A stretch of DNA of 64,000 nt, from NCBI GenBank assembly GCA_963565915.1, contig OY751494.1:4092001-4156000 (forward strand), in the 5' to 3' direction. This stretch comes from Entoloma clypeatum (Eukaryota > Basidiomycota > Agaricomycetes > Agaricales > Entolomataceae). Position numbers and translations under genes: made by a program. Positions 1 to 12,299 of this stretch are shown piece after piece; position 1 is the stretch's first letter, and each line of letters begins with the position of its first letter. The notes beneath the pieces were generated by a model, which saw only the letters and a program-made list of their open reading frames with translations, was not told the DNA's origin and ran no database searches.

Positions 1-1138
1 AAAGCAGAGGAACCATCCAGCCATGCTCCAGCCATGCCGAGAACAGGAGGAAATCTCGATTTCGGTGAAAAAACAACGGGCGATAATATATCAAATACGG
101 TCCGCAAAACCGCAAAACTCTTTTGATTTCTTTCTTAAGCAAGACTTCCAGGCTGTTGATGTATACGAAATCTCTTCAGAAGATTCAGAAGAAGAAAACG
201 ACAACTCTGATACATTATCGCAGAATCTAGAAGAATCTGCATCACTAGTGATGGAGTCTGAAGATGATCCATCGGTGTCGTCTCTTCACACAATACATAA
301 CCCAAACTTCAAGCGCTTCATAACGTGTCTTCCGGTCCCAAAGTTCCGTCCTCAAATCGCGGAGCTCACCGCCATATGTTCATCGCCGAAGCAATTAACG
401 CCTCAACTGGCTTCGGTAAGCACTCTCACACAATCCAGTTTAACGTGGTGCGACCATAACTTCCTCAGGACTCGATGTCAGATTTCTTTTTCACCATTAG
501 CCTCTGTTAGCTAACTTCCACATGCTCATTCAACAGAATTCGGCGATACGGCTCATTTCTCTACTTCCCCAGGCGTACGTTTTGGCAGGGTGGCCAGAAC
601 ACTCATGCAGTGGTTTTTGGGCCGCTTGAGGTTTACAACCAAAGCGGCCTTTGGATACGATCCACCGAGTTCTCTTTGCTTCATGGCCATGTTTTTCCAC
701 TGTTCTATGGAACTACAACTGTCTATTATGTCGGGAACTACCGATGTCACCATGCTCACGAATGGTTTCCTGACGGCATAGCGTCCCCAAAACATATCGT
801 GAGTCAAATTATATTTCATGTCTGTCAGCGTCTAAATAACAGCGACCTCGTTCAAGTCAAAACAAGTTCTTGCAGATCTTGTCCTCGAGAATGCGGGACC
901 ATTTGGGGCGAACTCTGGAATCCAGAGTAAAAGCCAACTGGTCGCGCAGTATTCTCAAGGACTGCTCAAGACCGACTGCCTCGTCCTACAATGTGTCGGG
1001 TTCGATCGTGCTCTATACAACCAATTGCTGACACGCAAAAAACCTTCCAAACGCAAGCGTGGTTCGAACTATAATCCTGGTCCAAGTAAAAAGGCAAAAA
1101 AAGTCAAAACCTGGACTCGGAGGAGCGAAAGGCAGTAA
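1..1138 (+). CDS. Hypothetical protein, 5' partial, possibly DUF6697-like
   Basis: The reading frame is open from the left edge (first ATG at 23), so the start may lie outside the window. Exon 1 runs to 415, just before GTAAG. A later exon ends at 798, before GTGAGT. The last exon is 857-1138, stop at 1136-1138; the 58-nt intron 799-856 restores phase. The acceptor of the first intron is unclear: 511 or 589 both keep phase. The N-terminal part is acidic and Ser/Glu rich. The middle holds aromatic stretches such as VYYVGNYRC, and the C-terminus has CVGFD followed by a Lys/Arg-rich tail that could be a nuclear signal. The overall look recalls the Agaricomycete DUF6697 family, but I assign that only tentatively and suggest no function. 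Confidence 0.5.
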
Positions 1139-3054
1139 GCAAGCAATCATCTTAGAAGGCATCCGAGCTCAACAAGAGAAAGCCTGGACTGAATTGGGGT
1201 CTTTCCTGAACATATTCTGCTGTCCGTTTCGTTGTGCTGTACTCTACAAGTTTCTCGAACATGACCGGACCTGTATCCGATAAACCCTGGCGAAACATGA
1301 CCTATGCTTGGGCAGAACGACAACTTGAAAACTTTTTCGGCCAGTGAATAGTGCTCACGGGTAGCGATCGAGAGCCGCGACGCTGCGTGTTCATTCTCTT
1401 TCTAGAACCCGTCGTCGCAAGCAATAAAGAACGACGAAAACCGAAGTGAGAGCCTCGAGAAACGGTATACAAGTGGATTTACCGGTCGCAGTTTTCAATG
1501 CCTATATCAACAATCACGCAAAACATTCCCCTATCCGGTGTGACTCCGTCCCTCATAAACAGTCATTATCAACTCACGTAGGGATGTTCAACGAGAGACG
1601 TAAAGCGGGGCTCATCCTTGGCCCACTTTCGGGAACCTTATTTCGCATCGGAGGAAATCAATCCCGAGTTTACACCACATGTGGTTTGAATGATACACAT
1701 GATGTCGGACGTGATCATGGCCTTCGAGACACTCATCGTCATTTAAAGCTGGAATTCTGCAGCTCAAGAGTTTTCTTTTTGTTTAACACATTTTGTCCAC
1801 CCTGTTTAACCGTTCTTGGCGCTCTTTACCTTATCTTCCGAGTCTCTCACTTTCCTGCATTCGACGCTCATGCACTGTCTCTTGATGGTCATTTCAGCCA
1901 CCTTTATCCACCCTCATGGCGCATTCGCTGGTGCCATTGTCGATCGTCCGTGGTGTGCGGGGCATCTCGAGAGTATCAGGTTGAAATGGAAGAGAAGCTG
2001 CCGATGGGGTAAAGAGGTCTCCTCTTCGCCTCGTTTCCTGACTAATTTGGTGCTCTTGACATTCTAGGAGATCGTGTGATAAGTACATCATGGATTTTAC
2101 GTCGTTGGCTGGGCCATTCTGAAGAGCTATTTGAGCCTTGAGCGTTGAAGCTGATGTCCTGATTTTCGCATCATTACGAATGAATGTAAGCACTAATCGT
2201 TAGAACAAGACTTGGAACTTACCATTCTTCCTTATAAGTTAACTTGAAGGGTCACCGGTCATGATTCATGACGGCAACGTCGCGGCGCCGACTTCAGCAA
2301 ATGCTGACACCCCCATCACCCTGGCGGCCGCCGATGCTTGTTGGCTTATTGATTCGGACATGAGCTGTAAATCGAGATTCGAGGCTGTGTATCGGAAGTT
2401 TGAATTGCGAATTTTGTAAAACAAGGAGATCTCAAGAGTAGTACCCGAAAAATCTAAATGTCCCCCTAGGCTCTCGGTGTCTTCAAGTCGACAGCTGTAA
2501 GTCCCAAGCTTCCCCTCGCTTCACAGGTAAGCGAGAGGGAAGAGTGCATGCTGGTACAGGGGAGGACTAGAATCTGAAAAGAAGCAAGCTGTCCGCAACA
2601 TTTGTTATCCTGTTGGTTCTGTCACGACCACGCTCCTGGTTAACCGAACACTCAGCGAGGTTTTTGTGAGGACGGCAAATTCATCTATACTCACAAGTCT
2701 CATTGCTGTCGACAAGGTTCTGCACAAATGAGCTTTCGGGGACGGTCGTTCATGATCAAAAACGTTCCAATTCCGAGTCGGGGACATGAAATTCAGAGCC
2801 GAAATTCTAACTGCTTTAGTGGGGCTCGCGAACTGGTGTCTGATGGATGATTCCTTGAGACTATCGCATAAGTAGAAATACAATCACTTCAGGATCCGTT
2901 GAATCTCTGACCGTTTGAACGCATCTTATGATGTTATAAAACACTGAGTTGCGATGACTTGGGTTAAGATAACAGGTAACATGCGCAGATTACTCATCTG
3001 ACGACTAGAGTCGCGGTGACGGAATTACAAGTATCATAGGCCTAGAATATATCA
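1139..3054. other. Intergenic region, no supported gene
   Basis: About 1.9 kb between the first gene and the 3' end of LNP1. Open frames occur on both strands (for example plus 1446-2012, minus 1894-2193 and 2605-2883). None shows a recognisable domain, a consistent set of splice sites or a biased composition. A small exon of an unrecognised gene on the minus strand cannot be excluded. Confidence 0.4.
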
Positions 3055-4273
3055 TCATGATCCATCCACCTCCATCAAACTTGTTTCCTCTGCTGGAGGT
3101 GTCCGTCTTTGATGCCCCTCCCTCCGGGGCGCTTCACTTGGGGTTGGCGATGGCTGTTGGGAAGATGGTTGCGGGGAAGCTGAAGGAGAACGCCCTCGTG
3201 CCCTTTTTGCATTGTACGAGGGGTTGAAATGGTGGCATTTTGGACAGAGGTACTCTGGATTGGTCATTGCGTCAGGACTCCTGCCATCGGATTACGTAGT
3301 AGAAACGAACGGGTGTCTGCCCACAGGATCTCCTTCACCAGGCCATTGTGCGCAAAGCACTTCTCACAGATTAACGCGTAGCGGGACGTAGATGCGCTCG
3401 GGGTATGATCATCATCTCCAAGCACGGCATCAGCCAGTTTATCAAACCATTGCTTGCGTGGCGACATCGAGGAATGGGGCACCAGGGGCGATGCTGAATG
3501 GGCAATTTACTGAATTTGCAGAGTTGTAAAGTAGAGGGAGCGGCGTACGAGATATTTGAGGTTGAGACGGGTTAGGAGTCTGGATAGAGTTGGCGTTCAA
3601 ATGCATGACTTGTCGTTGAGGGGTTATTGGCTGAGATGGCATGCTGAGAGGTCTTAGGTGAACTGGGGTGGTAGGAGATTCGTATCTTTGAATAAGGTCA
3701 CGAGTCGATTCAAAGTTAGTCTTTTTCTTGATTTCTGCCACTTTCAACTTCTGTTGCTTCATGAGAGCTTGGAGTGTCTTCTCTAAAGTGAGGAGTTCAT
3801 TTCGTTCTGATTGATAGCGCAAAGTACACACCTTCGGCGTCGCCTTTTCTCTTGTACCATATTTGGATGATTCTTCGGATGAATAGGATGCTATGCCAGA
3901 ATCAGCATCAGTGAGAACCAAGGATGAGACAACTCACACAATGGGACCCACTACGACCGGTGCACCCGTTATAGCCTTGCCAATTCTGCCTCCTCGCCGT
4001 ACTTCATACTGATTCGGAAGGAAACCCATATACCACATGCTAACATACGCCACCCATCCCGCCAAGGTGTACAAGGTTACGAGGAGAGTCGCTCTGCGTT
4101 CTCGTAAACGAATTTCAGAGAGCTTGACGTGGCGCTTCTGTATGTCTTGCGCCAAAGTGGACAGAATGGTTTCGTAGTCCTCCTCTTGCTTCTGCCAGGA
4201 CTGGGGTCAAAGGAGATTTGTAATTTGAAAGAATATCTCGCACCTTTTGGAATATCCGTGCGATGAGGGACAT
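3055..4273 (-). CDS. LNP1: Lunapark, ER three-way-junction protein
   Basis: Lunapark stabilises three-way junctions of the tubular endoplasmic reticulum. Spliced model, minus strand: 4273-4244, 4200-3938, 3890-3832, 3782-3549, 3493-3325, 3280-3055. It has 981 nt, 326 residues, and five introns of 43-55 nt, all GT-AG and in phase. The first exon has ten codons (MSLIARIFQK). A short coiled segment (EEDYETIL) follows, then two hydrophobic segments: one around LYTLAGWVAYVSMWYMGFLP and one ending in IVILFIRRIIQIWY. The next segment, r.EEKTLQALMKQQK..VAEIKKKTN, is the family's conserved charged helix. The C-terminal half holds the lunapark zinc ribbon: two CxxC knuckles (CEKC and CPKC), the second in YLCPKCHHFNPS, separated by the last intron. 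The tail is Ser/Pro rich. The order of elements is that of yeast Lnp1 and human LNPK. I am confident of the identity. Confidence 0.93.
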
Positions 4274-4786
4274 TCTGCTGGACCAAACAGTGAAAGAGAA
4301 GAGGAGGGTGTGGTGTACTGTGGCCTGCTCACGATACTACTGGCATGGCAGAGTCGTGACGTGGTTTTCACACACCCACGTGATAGAACGATGCCGTTCA
4401 ATGCGCGTGCGCCACTAAGCGCGCCCGGTATCAAGAAGGCAGAGCACAGCTATGCATTCGAAATAGGCAAGACCATCTAAACTACAATCTTCGAACTCTG
4501 GAATCATCAACATCAATTAACACAGCCTCGGATACCATATTCCAAGTACCATACGCTCGTATTGCCAGTTTTGCAGCTGGGATGTTCTTCTTAGCCTGAG
4601 CAAATGCAACCGCGATAAGTGAATGGTTAAGGAATTCAAAGGGAACAAACAACAGCATAACCCTCCAGTGACCTCGGCATTCATTCTGAATTTGCAAAGG
4701 TCGCGTTGTTATAGCGACAAATTCAACTGTCACGGTTTGGTAAGAGTGTGATGACACAGCAATTGATGTTCACACAGGCTTACAGC

Positions 4787-5282
4787 CTACTTTGCATGAT
4801 GTATGATGAGGCCTATGACGCGCCTGGCTCTTGTCCTCTTATTCTCGAACGGATCCTTCCGTGCCTGTCCATGTGGAAGAAAGGCATGGGCGTTCGAGTG
4901 GGTATGCTATTCAAGCTGCGAATATGGGTTCCAGTCTATAAAATTACTTGTAAGACCATCGTTGACTGCTGCTGACCAGCGTGGATGCCGAGCTGTTGGA
5001 AGCCTATCTTCTCGGAACCGCTGCGACCTGTTAAACTAATGTGAGTAGAATGTTCCAACACATATTCCACATTTCGACCGACACAGCTTTCCATGCGATC
5101 GAACGCACCCGGCTGACGCCACTTGACAGTTGGATGAATATGAAACAAAAGAAAGATGGTCGGGGCTCAGAAAGTTGTATGATGTATGTTGAAAAACATT
5201 GCTGCCACGGACTTACGTCATTAAGTAAACCGCATTTGCGGTTGTCCGATTTTAGCGAAACCCAGTTTGCAGTTGCCATCAA
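4787..5282 (-). CDS. Possible small gene of unknown function
   Basis: A tentative four-exon model on the minus strand: 5282-5217, 5121-5085, 5027-4948, 4864-4787, giving 86 residues. The first donor is a strong GTAAGT and every exon joins in phase. The last two thirds are basic. No domain is recognised. The model rests only on splice logic, and the introns (95, 57 and 83 nt) are more variable than those of the sure genes here. A further minus frame at 4482-4600 could be another exon. It may be noncoding promoter sequence of the divergent LNP1 and GATA genes. Confidence 0.22.
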
Positions 5283-5442
5283 GATCGAAGAGCAAGTCTC
5301 TTATAAGTACCATCCAGGCTTGGAGATTGCCACCATACTACCGGCACAATTCCCCATCGAGGTCCTCCGATCTCGCCATGACTCCTACATAAACGCGCTT
5401 TCTCGGCGCAAAACTTAAATCACGTTCTCGGCTCTTACTCCA

Positions 5443-6676
5443 ATGACCCAGCATAATCCCACCACCTTCAACGCCTTCACCAACAAGCACTCTTCTTACA
5501 TCGCCGAGAGCCCCCTCGGTTCGTTTCCTGAAAACTCATCACAATATCCAGTCGCAGTTGCACCTTGGAGTGAGTATACATTATATACCTTGATTAGATC
5601 TTCGCTCATACATACCACCACAGACTCTAATCTACCGTCTCATCGTTCGCCGGCTTCCTTGGCTTCTCACTTGTACCCTTCATCTGGCGGGTTAAACCTC
5701 TCGCAAGCACCCAAAGGCTATAACCAATACATCTCCTCGGTCTACTCCTCACCAGTGCCGCGATCGTCAAATTTTCACGGCTCCTATGATCGGCATCCGC
5801 ATCCATCGAGCTCTCGACGTCGAAGCGAGCAAGACATCGTTTACCCAACGCATGCATACACCCATTCTTTCAGCACCCAGAGCATCTCGATCGCCCCGCA
5901 TCCTAGCCTGCATTCCGAAAGGCAGCCCGCTCAATGGCATGGTTCCTCGCGCAGCCCGCACTCCTCCAGCAGTGGTGGTGTGGCGTCGTTAGGCTGGACG
6001 CCACCTACTCCAGAAAACCAATATCTCAGTCTCAACCCCCATTGGGATGAAACCATATCCCCACCTCAGTCTCCGGAGATGCGTCTCTACTTGCCATCGG
6101 CGGGGTACAACTTTCCTCATGAGGCACCGACCGCTCAATCCTCTCACACCGAAGCCAGTCATGATGCCCGTCGGCGGATGTCTCCGGCATCTAGCGTTTC
6201 CACTGCATCCCCACCCGCATCGCGGAGAGGGAGCGTTGATCAATCTTCTTCAGGTGGAAAAATCTGCTCCCATTGTCATGCGACTTCCACCCCGCTATGG
6301 CGACGTGAACCTCATACATTGAAACCACTCTGCAATGCCTGCGGGCTGTATTTTCAGCAGCGGAACAAGCACCGACCACAAGAGTTGATCGACGCCGATG
6401 CTGCTGACGACTTGTCTGAGTCCGATGGCGACGCATCAGGACCCGAATGCAGTCATTGCCATACTCATCACACATCTGTTTGGCGGCGGAGCAAGACTGG
6501 AGCACAACTATGTAATGCTTGTGGAGTATACTCCCGTCTTCGAGGGAGGGATAGACCACTTTCGCTCAAGCGCAATAGAATTAAACCGCGGACTAAACAT
6601 AATATACCGAGGTGCGCAACGAGAACCGAATTCTTATTTCTGTCGTTAATTTTTTGATTCTTCTAGAATCGAATAA
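5443..6676 (+). CDS. GATA-type transcription factor with two zinc fingers
   Basis: Exons 5443-5569, 5624-6611, 6667-6676; 374 residues. Intron 1 is 54 nt, a multiple of three, so the frame reads through it without a stop and an unspliced model would add 18 false residues. Intron 2 removes a false C-terminus and leaves RIE before TAA. The first two thirds are rich in Ser, Pro, His and Tyr, as in activation regions. The C-terminal third holds two GATA fingers: the first C-x2-C-x18-C-x2-C (CSHC...CNAC), the second C-x2-C-x17-C-x2-C, both with the WRR and CNACG hallmarks and basic tails (RNKHRP, RGRDRP). Fungal GATA factors bind HGATAR sites and control nitrogen, iron or light responses. The cysteine-rich linker typical of siderophore repressors is absent, so I do not name a pathway. 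This is the complete copy; a broken copy follows the gap. Confidence 0.88.
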
Positions 6677-7537
6677 CACCTAGACAATTAATGGAACTTG
6701 TTAACGTCTTGTGTAAATTACGCATGGACCCCGGTGGCCCCCAGATCCAGTCGGGTCCCGCCGATCAACGGACTCTATCCTGGATGGCTGGGCACGAAAA
6801 ATGCGAGGGTAGGGAGCGTGTTCACAATATGCCGCCGATCCAGACATCTATGCATTAGCGGTGGCGTCAGCGTTGACGACGAGAAACACGGCAAATTTTC
6901 CAACAAGTCAATGGAATTGTGAATATTCTTCGTTAACTATAAAGTGGGGTATCACAGGCCCTTTCAATTGATTGTTTGCGCAAAGGCGGAAATATCTAAG
7001 GAGTGAGAGTATATGTAGTGAGATGATGAGCCGAAAAATATTTGAGAACAAAGGCAGTGCTCACCACATGCAGCAGAACTCTGATGAAGGGTCACGAGTG
7101 CGATTTTGGGGTGATCATATAGAGAGGAGAGTTCAAATCAACAGGCCGATGATCGGCCGACCAGTATACATATTCGGGCCTAAGTCGGTGTTTTTGTCCC
7201 CTCACTTTCATGCCTCGGAGCAATGAGAACACGGTGAATACTGACACAAGTGAATGCATGCATGATGTAGCTACTTGACTGTACATAGCATGCAGTGATC
7301 CAGTGACCTCGTCAGGGCGCATGGGATTTTATGGTCCTGTATATGTCGGTGCTATAGAAAAAATACGAAACCCTTGGACTTGCGGAAGAATGGGAGTGGA
7401 TGGACGGATGAGTCGAATTAGAGGAAAAGTGTGCTCTGATTGGTGGCACAGCCACGCGATAACGATTAAGGCTCCGCTCTGGACAAAAATTTGGATCTGA
7501 TCGATTTCTGGTGACTTTCTGCTTGATCGACACCACC
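6677..7537. other. Intergenic region between GATA gene and ARB1
   Basis: 861 bp holding the 3' region of the GATA gene and the ARB1 promoter. Short open frames exist on both strands, but they lack recognisable domains and are taken as chance. The ARB1 start lies in a strong context (CACCACCATGG, ATG at 7538). Confidence 0.5.
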
Positions 7538-9977
7538 ATGGCCCCGTCTGCCTCAAAACAGAAACGCCTTGCAGAGAAAGCCGCAAAAAAGAATGCTGGC
7601 CTGGCCGCTTCTTCATCCACGAGTACACCCATGACCGGATCAGCCAATGGTAGCGAGGCCAATACTCCCCTCACAAGCTTGAGCGCTGTTAACAGCACCG
7701 ACGACCTCACAACTTCAATGGCAAAGCTCAAAGTTGCCACAGACAGGTATGCTTATCTCCGATCGCGTGCGCTCTATGTTGACAATCGCCACAGGAGTGC
7801 ATCGGGTGTCTTGGTATCCGATGTCAAAGCCAGAGACATCAAAATTGAATCGTACACGCTCTCTTTTCACGGACGCCTTCTCATCGAAGGAGCAGAAATA
7901 GCCCTGAATTATGGACAGAGATATGGGCTACTTGGCGAGAATGGGTCTGGCAAGGTGAGTGTTCTCATGTGATACGTCTTGTCTCCAAACGAACCTGAAC
8001 GGATCGTGGTAGTCGACTTTCCTCCGATCTATCGCGGAACGTGATATCGAAATTCCACCTCACATCGACATCTACCTCGTCAGCGGAGAGGCAGAGCCAT
8101 CAGATATCAATGCCATCGACTTCATCGTCGCCTCTGCCAAGGAAAAAGTGGCCCGACTTGAGGCTTATATCGAGGAGCTTTCCGTCTCAGAGGATGTGGA
8201 TGAGGTGGCATTGGATGTGGCGTATGAGGAACTCGAAGAGATGGATCCGAGTACGTTCGAGGCCAAGGCCGGAAGCATTCTCCATGGCCTGGGATTTTCT
8301 CAGGCTATGATGAAGCGGCCCACCAAGGACATGAGTGGTGGGTGGCGAATGCGTGTCGCTCTTGCGCGAGCACTCTTCGTCAAGCCTCATCTTCTTCTCC
8401 TCGATGAACCTACCAACCATCTCGATCTCGGAGCAGTTGTCTGGTTGGAGGCATACTTATCGACCTACAACCATATCTTGGTCATCACATCTCATTCGCA
8501 AGATTTCATGGACTCCGTTTGTACAAACATCATGGATCTGACGATGAAGAAGAAAATGATCTATTATCATGGTAATTACACCACCTATGTCAAAACCAAG
8601 CAAGAGAACGAGGTGAACCAGATGAAGGCGTATCATAAGCAACAGGAAGAGATCGCACATATAAAAAAGTGCGTACATATCTGTTCCATCAGAGCGATAC
8701 TCACCAATCTGTCTTGTTGCAGATTTATCGCCTCCGCTGGTACATACGCCAACCTAGTTCGTCAAGCCAAATCAAAACAGAAGATCATTGATAAAATGGA
8801 AGCTGCTGGTTTGATCGAGAAAGTAGAAACGCCTAAACCCCTACGGTATGATCTCGCCGACTGGTCTTGATCTTTCAAGACATCCAACATATATCTTAGA
8901 TTCAACTTTGAAGATATACGAAAGCTGCCTCCTCCGATAATTGCCTTCGACGAAGTCGCTTTCTCTTACTCTGGTAAAAAAGAAGATTATCTCTACCGAA
9001 ATCTTTCCTTCGGTATTGAGTAAGTCGTCTTCTATGCTTGCGATAAACACACTAATAGGTGTTTCAGTATGGATTCCCGTATCGCCATCCTGGGTGCCAA
9101 CGGTACGGGAAAATCCACACTCCTTCACCTGATCACCGGTGCCCTTCAGCCTTGTCAGGGCTCGGTCTCCAAGCATTCCGCTCTCAAGCTTGCAAAGTAC
9201 TCTCAACATTCCGCGGATCAACTTCCATACGATTCCAGCCCGATCGAATACTTCCAGACTCTATTTTCAGAGAAGTATCCCGACAAAGATCTTCAGGTAC
9301 GTGTTCCATTTTGCAAATCTTTGGCCGAGATCCTCATTGGGTTCTACAGGCATGGCGGTCACAGCTAGGACGATTCGGTCTATCCGGAGCTCACCAAACT
9401 TCACCCATCAATCATCTATCTGATGGTCTGCGAAATCGGTGTGGACTGAGCTGGGTTGGACTTGCATTCAAACTAACCCTGCCGCGTAGTGTCGTATTTG
9501 CTCAGCTGGCAATGGAGCACCCGCATATCCTTTTGCTCGGTATGTGACACCACATTCGCGGGAAATGGCTGCTTAACTGACGTCTGAATTTAGATGAACC
9601 GACCAATCACTTGGACATGGCATCTATCGATGCTTTAGCTCAGGCTATAAAAGAGTTCGAGGGTGGCGTCGTTATCGTCTCACACGACTTCCGTAAGTTT
9701 CTTTCGTATTCCTTTCGCGCGGCGTCCTACCTCATTACATCTAGGCCTCATTTCACAAGTGGCAGAAGAGCTATGGGAAGTAGCAGATAAGACGATTAAA
9801 AACCTGACCAAGCGGGAGATCAGTATAGTTGACTACAAGAAGAATCTGATCAAACAGAGTGCGTTGCTTCCTTTCCGGGTCAATTAGCAAGTTGAGCTCA
9901 ATTCTTCCCGTGCAGGTTTTGCTGCGATTGAAAAGGCGAAATTGTTCTCCAAGACGGCGCCCAAGGGCAAGACGTAA
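7538..9977 (+). CDS. ARB1: ABC-F ATPase ARB1/ABCF2 (ribosome biogenesis)
   Basis: ABC-F proteins have two ATP-binding cassettes and no membrane domain; ARB1 acts in 40S and 60S subunit maturation and export. Eleven exons: 7538-7746, 7795-7954, 8013-8668, 8723-8845, 8900-9019, 9068-9296, 9350-9438, 9490-9539, 9594-9692, 9745-9858, 9916-9977. The CDS is 1911 nt, 636 residues, and every intron is 48-58 nt and in phase. A Lys/Ala-rich N-terminus is followed by cassette 1: Walker A GENGSGKST split by intron 2, signature MSGGWRMRV, Walker [13 protein letters not shown]. The linker contains [15 protein letters not shown], typical of this subfamily. Cassette 2 has Walker [10 protein letters not shown], signature LSDGLRNR, Walker [12 protein letters not shown] and the switch VSHDF. 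The start is the ATG at 7538, although the frame is open upstream. The 3' end converges with the PP4 gene. Confidence 0.95.
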
Positions 9978-10348
9978 AATAGGTGGCGGTGATCCTTTCT
10001 GCTTGACGGTCTGCACCTGGATTCCTTAGAGCACTCCATGTCTCACCCGTGTTTCCCTGCATACCATCTTCATCATCAACCATCCGCATCACACACCTTC
10101 ATGTTTTACATACGCATAGATCGCAGCCTTATTTTCTGGATAGATAGATACCTTTGTATATGTTCTATGAGAGACTCGCGCGCCGTTTATGTCCTATACG
10201 TTGAGCCTCTTTACATAACTAGGATATGACAGAAGAGAGTATATTGGGGGTAAGATGTTAATCGCTACAAGGGTGTCGATGCAGTCCGTGTAAGTCGCTA
10301 CAATCCCAGAGGGAGTGAGGTGTTAGCCGTCGCCATCCTCAAATCTGG
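9978..10348. other. Convergent intergenic region, ARB1 / PP4 3' ends
   Basis: 371 bp between the stop codons of two convergent genes. It must hold both 3' untranslated regions. No other feature is seen. Confidence 0.5.
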
Positions 10349-11962
10349 CTATAAAAAGTAGTCTGCTGGGGGCCGTTTCGCTGGTATTGAATGGACATCC
10401 TGGAATACAAATCGCATACCGTCAACAAAATTGACGCAGTGTTGTCTGTGGCCAGGGGACACCTACCAGTGGTGCATGTTGAAAGACCTTGTAATCTTGT
10501 GTAAGGTGTTCGTCTAGTTGGAGGATCGACGCAACGTTCCCGCACCTATCGGTGAACCGAAGAAGAGAAGACGGCAAAGTTAATTATTCCATCGACAGTG
10601 CGAAGAACAATAAGGAAACAGGAACCGCACGATTGATGAAAGCCAATCTTACGCCACAAGGAAATGAGCCAATCCGCTTATGGAAGCAGCATTGGGTAGT
10701 GTTTCCCAGGTGAAGGAAAACGGTGAGAGGCGAGGACTGACCGATAGCAGTAATTTGGAGCACTCCAAACGGTTACAATAGTCCGATCAAACATGAGCTT
10801 GTACCCTTCCATGGCGAGTTGGTGTGCCCGCGCGATGAGATCGATAGCGTTGTGATGTGCAAACGTTTTTGTGATATCGGCACCAAATAGAAAGCCTGCA
10901 CCACGAGGTGAAAGACCCCAACCGGCTATATCTGGGCAAAGGTAGTTTCACGGTCGGGATCAAACCTTGTAATGAATGAATGAAGGCCGCTAACCATCCG
11001 GGTCTGACCACAGGAGGTCGCACATAGGTCCATCATGAGGGACCTCCTGCTTTCGATCAATAGCGCGTATCTAACAGGAGATACCATTTAATTTGTTTCG
11101 CGTAAGATGCGGCGGAAAAAAACACAATTACCTCATCGATGCTGTGAAGATTGGGACTCAAGCCGCCATGGACGCAGAACACTCGCCCGTCGACGATGGC
11201 GCCCAGGGAGAGGTAATCGAAGACTTCGCAGCACCAGCGCCAGACATTCGAGCTGCCGTATTTCCGCTGGCACTCATCGTAGAAGCCATACACCTGTGTT
11301 ATCTGACGCGACTCGTGGTTTCCTCGAATGAGTGTGATTCGTTCCGGGTAGCGGACCTTCAGGGCCAACAGCAGAAGAAATGTTTCGACGCTGTAGAACC
11401 CCCGATCAACGAAATCGCCTATTCAGTTGAAGATGACGAAAAATCCAGGGTATGTCGACCAGCGAGGGTTTGATACACGTAAAGGGAGAATTCAGTTGTG
11501 TAGCGCAGTTTCGGGGACAATTCCCCGTGCAAATAACGTACCCATGAAAAGATAGTTTGTTTCTGGACAGAATCCTCCGACTTTGAAAAGTTCCATCAAG
11601 TCGAAGAATTGGCCGTGAATATCTCCACATATCTAGATGATAATTTAAAAAGAGGAAAGTCAGGGACCGAGAGAGTGTCGATGATTCAAGGGGTCCGCAC
11701 CGTCACAGGAGAGTCGACCACCTGAACGTTGCCCTCTTCGATCAAGATTTCTCGTGCTTTTATGCATAGCCTTTTCACTTGCTCTTCCGAGATTGGTTCA
11801 CAACGTGTTAGCTGTTCGATCTGTCTGCGCATTTCCCCCGGGTACGAATGTTCGATAACAGGTTGAAAAACATCGTTGATGAGGGATCACAGAGGGAGAA
11901 GAGAGATGAGCATTGCTTTGATTGGTATCCGAGGCGGCTCACCTGTCAAGGTCACTCGACAT
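10349..11962 (-). CDS. PPH3: Serine/threonine protein phosphatase 4 catalytic subunit
   Basis: PP4 is a PP2A-family metallophosphatase that reverses DNA-damage and checkpoint phosphorylation. Eight exons, minus strand: 11962-11943, 11824-11701, 11632-11542, 11418-11132, 11070-10995, 10931-10742, 10545-10467, 10399-10349. The CDS is 918 nt, 305 residues, close to the 307-308 usual for PP4c. The first exon has only 20 nt (MSSDLD plus two bases); without it the protein would seem to start at a false ATG inside intron 1. Metal and phosphate motifs are all present: GDIHGQ, GDFVDRG, RGNHESR, HGGLSP, the RAHQL histidine and [11 protein letters not shown]. The C-terminus DYFL carries the leucine that is carboxymethylated in PP2A, PP4 and PP6. 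The segment VDSPVTICGDIHG and the ADYFL end favour PP4 over PP6/Sit4. The yeast symbol is used. Confidence 0.94.
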
Positions 11963-12299
11963 CCTTACAGCAAGGAAAATGTTCGAATGGTAGAGGAAGC
12001 AATTAAGTTGGTAGTACTGAGTAGATGGCTTAGAAAACGAAACCAATAAAGATCACCTGATGATAATACACGGCACTAACTGTATGTTACTTTCGGAGGT
12101 AGTGAGTGGGTAATTGACGCGACGGTGAACCTTTCATGAATACATAGGAACAAGCGTCGGGTCAAGGGATTAAGTACAACAAATTACAGTGCATGTGCAT
12201 GACGAGAGATAAGATTGACGGAAGCAAAGGAAGAAATTCAACTTCAGGAAACCACGACCTCAGTAAAACTTGCGACATGGAACAACCTCTGTGCTTCTG
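11963..12299. other. Intergenic region, PP4 promoter and C2H2 3' end
   Basis: 337 bp. It lies upstream of the PP4 start and downstream of the C2H2 gene's stop; both genes run on the minus strand. No conserved element is recognised. Confidence 0.5.

Noticed and set aside
1060..1080. GGTTCGAACT resembling a tRNA T-arm
   Set aside because: It lies in the last exon of the first gene and no cloverleaf can be built around it.
1446..2012. 188-codon plus frame
   Set aside because: No domain, no start context and no splice partners, with an overlapping frame on the other strand. Best taken as chance.
7747..7794. Reading ARB1 through its first intron
   Set aside because: The 48-nt intron is a multiple of three and stays open, but it has GTATGC and CACAG splice ends, and removal gives the family-consistent sequence.
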